The position numbers and the translations under genes were made by a program. Of a stretch of DNA of 64,000 nucleotides, positions 61,139 to 64,000 are shown in pieces; position 1 is the stretch's first letter; every line of letters begins with the position of its first letter. The DNA is taken from positions 186,001 through 250,000 of the forward strand of contig NZ_NMUN01000010.1 of the NCBI RefSeq assembly GCF_002812725.1. Direction: 5' to 3'. The notes below the pieces were generated by a model that was not told the DNA's origin, searched no databases, and saw only the letters and a list, made by a program, of their open reading frames with translations. This stretch comes from Microbacterium sp. BR1. Its GTDB lineage: Bacteria > Actinomycetota > Actinomycetes > Actinomycetales > Microbacteriaceae.

Positions 61139-62870
61139 CTAGGTGCGTGGGTCAGATCCTTCCGTTAACGCGCCGGGGTGAATCCGGTGGATAGCGCGGG
61201 GTGCTGGGAGAATCGATTCATGACGGTGACTGCCAGCCTGGAGGGTCTGTTCGAGGTCGAGCCGGGTGAGGCGCGGGCGCCGGGATCGGCTGCACCGGCG
61301 GGTGCGGGCAAGACGTTCCGTGGGTATGACCAGGGGCAGTGTTTCCTGCTCCCGCCGAGTCTGGATGACTGGCTGGACGAGGATGATGAGGCCCGGTTCA
61401 TCTCCGAGGTCGTCGAAGAGCTCTTGGATCTGACGCCGGTCTACGCGTCGTACGCGTCCGCCTCGGGTGCGCCTCCGTATGACCCGCGGATGATGTTGAA
61501 GCTGCTGCTGTTCGCGTACGCGACGGGCGTGACCTCGTCTCGTGAGTTGGAGCGGCGCTGCAAGCGCGATATCGCCTTCCGGTGGCTGTCGGGCAACCAG
61601 GCGCCCGACTACCGGTCGCTGGCCCGGTTTCGTCGGCGTCACCTGGATGCCCTGCCGGGGTTGTTCCTGCAGGTGCTGCGGGTCTGCGCGGAGGCGGGGC
61701 TGGTGCGGTTGGGGCGGGTCGCGCTGGATGGCACGAAGCTGGCTGCGAACGCGTCGCGGCATAAGGCGATGAGCTATGACCGGATCGTGCCGAAGATCGA
61801 TCAGCTCCAAGCCGAGGTCGCTGCGCTGCTCGCCGAGGCGGAGGCGGTCGATGAGGCCGAGGATCAGCAGTTCGGCCAGGACCGGCGCGGGGACGAGGTC
61901 GCCCCGGAGCTGGCCCGCCGTGAGGGGCGCCTGGCAAAACTACGTGCCGCGAAGGACGCGATCGAGGCCGACGCCGCCGAGAAGGCGGCAGCCGTGGCGC
62001 GGAAGAAGGCCGACGCCGCCGGTCAGCCCCCTGAGCAGGCCGACGCGGCCGTCGCGACTGCGGTGGACACGGCGGCGCCGAAGCCGAAAGCGCAACGCAA
62101 TTTCACCGATCCTGAGGCGCGGATGATGAAGACGGTCCGCGGCTTCGATTACGCGTTCAACGCGCAGGCCGTTGTCGATGAGGGCCACCAGATCGTGTTG
62201 AGCGCCGAGGTCACCCAGCAGGCCACCGATATCCAGCAGTTCGTCCCGATGGCCGAGCAGACCCTACGGAACCTCGACGCGGCAGGAATCGAGCGTTCCC
62301 CAGAGGTCGTCCTCGCTGACGCGGGCTACTGCTCGGAAGCCAACCTCGAAGCCGCCGACGATCTGGACGCACAGGTGTTGATCGCGACGGGACGGCAACG
62401 TCACGGCGAGAGCTTCCCTACCGCCGGCGCCCCGGACCCGGCCCCAGAGGACGCGAGCCGGCGGGAGCGGATGGCGCACGCGCTGCGCACCGAGCAGGGC
62501 CGCACCGACTACGCGCGCCGCAAAGCCATCGTTGAACCCGCGTTCGGGCAGATGAAGACCCGGCAAAACGCCGGACAGCTCCGGCTACGCGGACTCGCCG
62601 GCGCCCAAGGCGAATGGCTACTCCACACGATCTGCCACAACCTCCGCAAGCTCCGCGTCGCTACAGCCGCCGGGCTGGCGCCCGCATAGGCCTCCCCAGG
62701 GGTCCCTGGGCGTCACAGCACGCACCGACAGTCGCCACGAGCCCCTCGCCGTGCGATCCCGCACGCTCTCACACCGCAACGGCCCGCCCGTTCCCGTTCG
62801 CGACCGTCAGCGCGCGATGCCAGAGTCAACGCCGCGCGCCACGCCACCCGATTCTGACCCGCGCACCTAG
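61139..62870 (+). mobile_element. Insertion sequence, IS1182-like, with CTAG target duplication
   Basis: Terminal inverted repeats GTGCGTGGGTCAGATCC (from 61143) and, read inward from the right, GTGCGCGGGTCAGAATC (to 62866) flank one transposase gene. CTAG lies outside both ends (61139-61142, 62867-62870), consistent with a 4-bp target duplication; alternatively the repeats extend to ACTAG. About 1.73 kb. The right CTAG contains the stop codon of the minus-strand Ltp-repeat gene. About 180 bp of non-coding DNA with a CCCAGGG-GT-CCCTGGG hairpin follows the transposase. Confidence 0.85.
61220..62689 (+). CDS. IS1182-family-like DDE transposase
   Basis: 489 residues from ATG 61220 (GGGAG upstream); GTG 61178 in the same frame is possible. 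N-terminal YDPRMMLKLLLFAYATGVTSSRELERRC, then DDE residues in VALDGTKLAAN, VVLADAGYCSE and AIVEPAFGQMK. A helical, Ala/Glu-rich insertion lies between the first and second Asp. The frame is intact, so the element may be active. Confidence 0.92.
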   Translation: MTVTASLEGLFEVEPGEARAPGSAAPAGAGKTFRGYDQGQCFLLPPSLDDWLDEDDEARFISEVVEELLDLTPVYASYASASGAPPYDPRMMLKLLLFAYATGVTSSRELERRCKRDIAFRWLSGNQAPDYRSLARFRRRHLDALPGLFLQVLRVCAEAGLVRLGRVALDGTKLAANASRHKAMSYDRIVPKIDQLQAEVAALLAEAEAVDEAEDQQFGQDRRGDEVAPELARREGRLAKLRAAKDAIEADAAEKAAAVARKKADAAGQPPEQADAAVATAVDTAAPKPKAQRNFTDPEARMMKTVRGFDYAFNAQAVVDEGHQIVLSAEVTQQATDIQQFVPMAEQTLRNLDAAGIERSPEVVLADAGYCSEANLEAADDLDAQVLIATGRQRHGESFPTAGAPDPAPEDASRRERMAHALRTEQGRTDYARRKAIVEPAFGQMKTRQNAGQLRLRGLAGAQGEWLLHTICHNLRKLRVATAAGLAPA

Positions 62871-63841
62871 TAGCCGACCGCGGCGAGGCCCGCGCCGATC
62901 TGCTCGGGGGTGAACCCTTCGTATTCAAGCTGGTCATAGAGCCCGTCGCGGGAGAAAGCCGTCATGTCCATGTAGCTCTTCGCCTTCTCTGCCGCCTCGG
63001 CGTTCCAGTCTGCCCCTACGTTGTCGGCTGCGAATGCGGCGTCTTCCGGCGAGAACCCTTCGTACTCGAGCTGCGAGATCAGACCCGAGCGCGAGAACCC
63101 GCTGAAGTCGAGGTAGTTCTTCGCCTTCTTTATAGCGTTCTCCTGTGCGACGGTCAGAACAGGCTTCGGCGCCTCCGCCGTAACCGGGATCTCGGCGCTT
63201 GCGTCAGCCTTGCTGCCCGCCGCGATGCTCTGCGAGACGACGGTCCAGTCGTCGCCCGTTCCTTCGGGGACGACGAGGATGAAGCCGGCTTCCTCTGCGC
63301 TAGTCCGCGCCTCGGCGACAGTCTTGCCTGTGAGCGTTGGTATTGCTGCGCGAGTATCAGCCGGTGCGGAACTCTCGTCCGCCTGCTCGAGGGCGGACGA
63401 CGTTGCGGGAACGGGGCTTTGCGAGGTTGCACCGTTCGCGATGTTGCCGATCAGTCCGATGAGGAACACGGCTCCAGTCACGCTCCATGCGATGATCGGC
63501 TCCTTCCCACGCCCACGTACTTTGCGGCCTTCCCTGTCGGTCGCATTCCCGGTGAGGGTGATGATCAGGTCGATGAGATACCAGATGCCTAGTCCGCCGA
63601 GTGTTACGAGCTTCGCGATGCCCGTGCCGACCTTGCCGAGGTAGAAGCGATCAACGCCCAAGATGCCTAGGAGCCATGAGAGCAACCAGGTCGCGATGAA
63701 GGACTTGTCGCTCGCGGACGCTACACCCGAGGGTGGCGGTGTCGCTAGCGCGGGCGGTGGCGGATAGCCCCCGGGCGCCGTAGGGCCGCCTGTCGGCGGG
63801 AGCTGGGGCGCGGAGGGCGGCGGTGTGTTGTCGAAAGACAT
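62867..63841 (-). CDS. TM2-domain, PASTA-like and Ltp-repeat membrane protein
   Basis: 324 residues. A Pro-rich cytosolic start (1-40), a TM2 domain (about 43-105, FIATWLLSWLLGILGVDRFYLGKVGTG), a third helix (about 118-138), a PASTA-like segment (IPTLTGKTVAEARTSAEEAGF, about 168-220), and two Ltp helix-turn-helix repeats (AKNYLDFSGFSRSGLISQLEYEGF and AKSYMDMTAFSRDGLYDQLEYEGF). Ltp repeats come from a phage-encoded superinfection-exclusion lipoprotein; many actinobacteria have such proteins at the surface. TAG stop is formed by the IS target site. Confidence 0.85.
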   Translation of the reverse strand: MSFDNTPPPSAPQLPPTGGPTAPGGYPPPPALATPPPSGVASASDKSFIATWLLSWLLGILGVDRFYLGKVGTGIAKLVTLGGLGIWYLIDLIITLTGNATDREGRKVRGRGKEPIIAWSVTGAVFLIGLIGNIANGATSQSPVPATSSALEQADESSAPADTRAAIPTLTGKTVAEARTSAEEAGFILVVPEGTGDDWTVVSQSIAAGSKADASAEIPVTAEAPKPVLTVAQENAIKKAKNYLDFSGFSRSGLISQLEYEGFSPEDAAFAADNVGADWNAEAAEKAKSYMDMTAFSRDGLYDQLEYEGFTPEQIGAGLAAVGY

Positions 63842-63917
63842 GAGTGATCCTCATCCTGGGTAACCGACGAAGGGCCCGTAGGTGAACGGTGCATGCGAAC
63901 GGTAGGTCGCAGGCCCC

Positions 63918-63946
63918 AGTATGACGGGACGTGCGCGCCGGTCACC
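63918..63946 (-). promoter_or_regulatory. Possible promoter of the Ltp-repeat gene
   Basis: Minus strand GGTGAC (63941-63946), 17 nt, CATACT (63918-63923). A GAGGATCA ribosome site then precedes ATG 63841. The remaining stretch 63842-64000 shows no gene. Confidence 0.35.
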
Positions 63947-64000
63947 TCCCTCCTTCGGCCACTGTGTCCTGGTCGATCGCCCAGTCAAATGGACGCAGAC

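Noticed and set aside
63745..63945. Small gene upstream of and overlapping the Ltp-repeat gene
   Set aside because: GTG follows GGAGGGAG directly with no spacing, the translation is low-complexity, and it covers the start of a well-supported gene.

Overview
This is a 64 kb stretch of GC-rich chromosome (about 70% by eye) from an actinobacterium, most probably a Microbacteriaceae member close to Microbacterium. The evidence is a set of actinobacterial gene types (a ceb-type cellobiose operon with TGGGAGCGCTCCCA-like operators, SufS/SufU, a KimA-like K+ importer, separate PurS/PurQ/PurL), tight ATGA/GTGA gene overlaps, frequent GTG starts, and many apparently leaderless promoters (a TANNNT hexamer 6-8 nt before the start codon). 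No rRNA, tRNA or CRISPR array was seen.

Layout. 1-1670: GntR/YtrA-type regulator with an ABC exporter (permease cut by the window edge). 1958-5189: glycine-betaine type ABC importer (ATPase with CBS domains, permease, lipoprotein). 5353-10352: arfB, a YbjQ protein, an MFS transporter, a tandem pair of paralogous membrane-anchored proteins and a 43-residue membrane peptide. 10360-12735: purL. 12966-14340: autoregulated ArsR plus double AHSA1 protein. 14348-14856: YoeB/YefM toxin-antitoxin. 15469-19252: kimA-like, sufS and sufU, translationally coupled. 19454-23522: M20 amidohydrolase, LacI regulator and GH13 alpha-glucosidase. 23677: apt.

24341-40642 is a purine-salvage-for-nitrogen island. 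uraD-uraH-hpxO (urate to allantoin) diverge from allB, an FmdA-type amidase, an AtzH-amidase fusion, then pucG and allC (allantoin to ureidoglycine and oxalurate). After these come a guanine-deaminase-like amidohydrolase, a four-gene ABC importer, an adenine deaminase and a cupin-type regulator. Three control regions here carry GTAAC-N6-GAAAC motifs like the box of the nitrogen regulator GlnR; one is a nearly perfect 39-bp palindrome between the divergent operons. Xanthine dehydrogenase, its FAD subunit, XdhC, a MocA-like nucleotidyltransferase and uridine phosphorylase (43840-50496) supply the step from hypoxanthine to urate. Together the genes cover adenine to ureidoglycine; the fate of oxalurate is the open step.

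40739-43890: FdhA-type dehydrogenase and a GlcG/HbpS protein, divergent from an unusual ATPase-LuxR regulator. 50526-52499: 2-hydroxyacid dehydrogenase, purQ, purS. 52685-58741: cellobiose operon cebEFG-bgl-cebR with three operators. 58751-60630: VOC dioxygenase and purC. 60728-64000: a bPH_1 gene and a TM2/Ltp-repeat gene, apparently once adjacent, separated by a 1.7 kb insertion sequence sitting on the stop codon of the latter.

The most unusual non-coding content is a set of short intergenic repeats. Two unrelated sequence families share one geometry (four arms, two forward and two reverse, 19 nt apart), each with two copies in the window; a third and a fourth palindromic type also occur.
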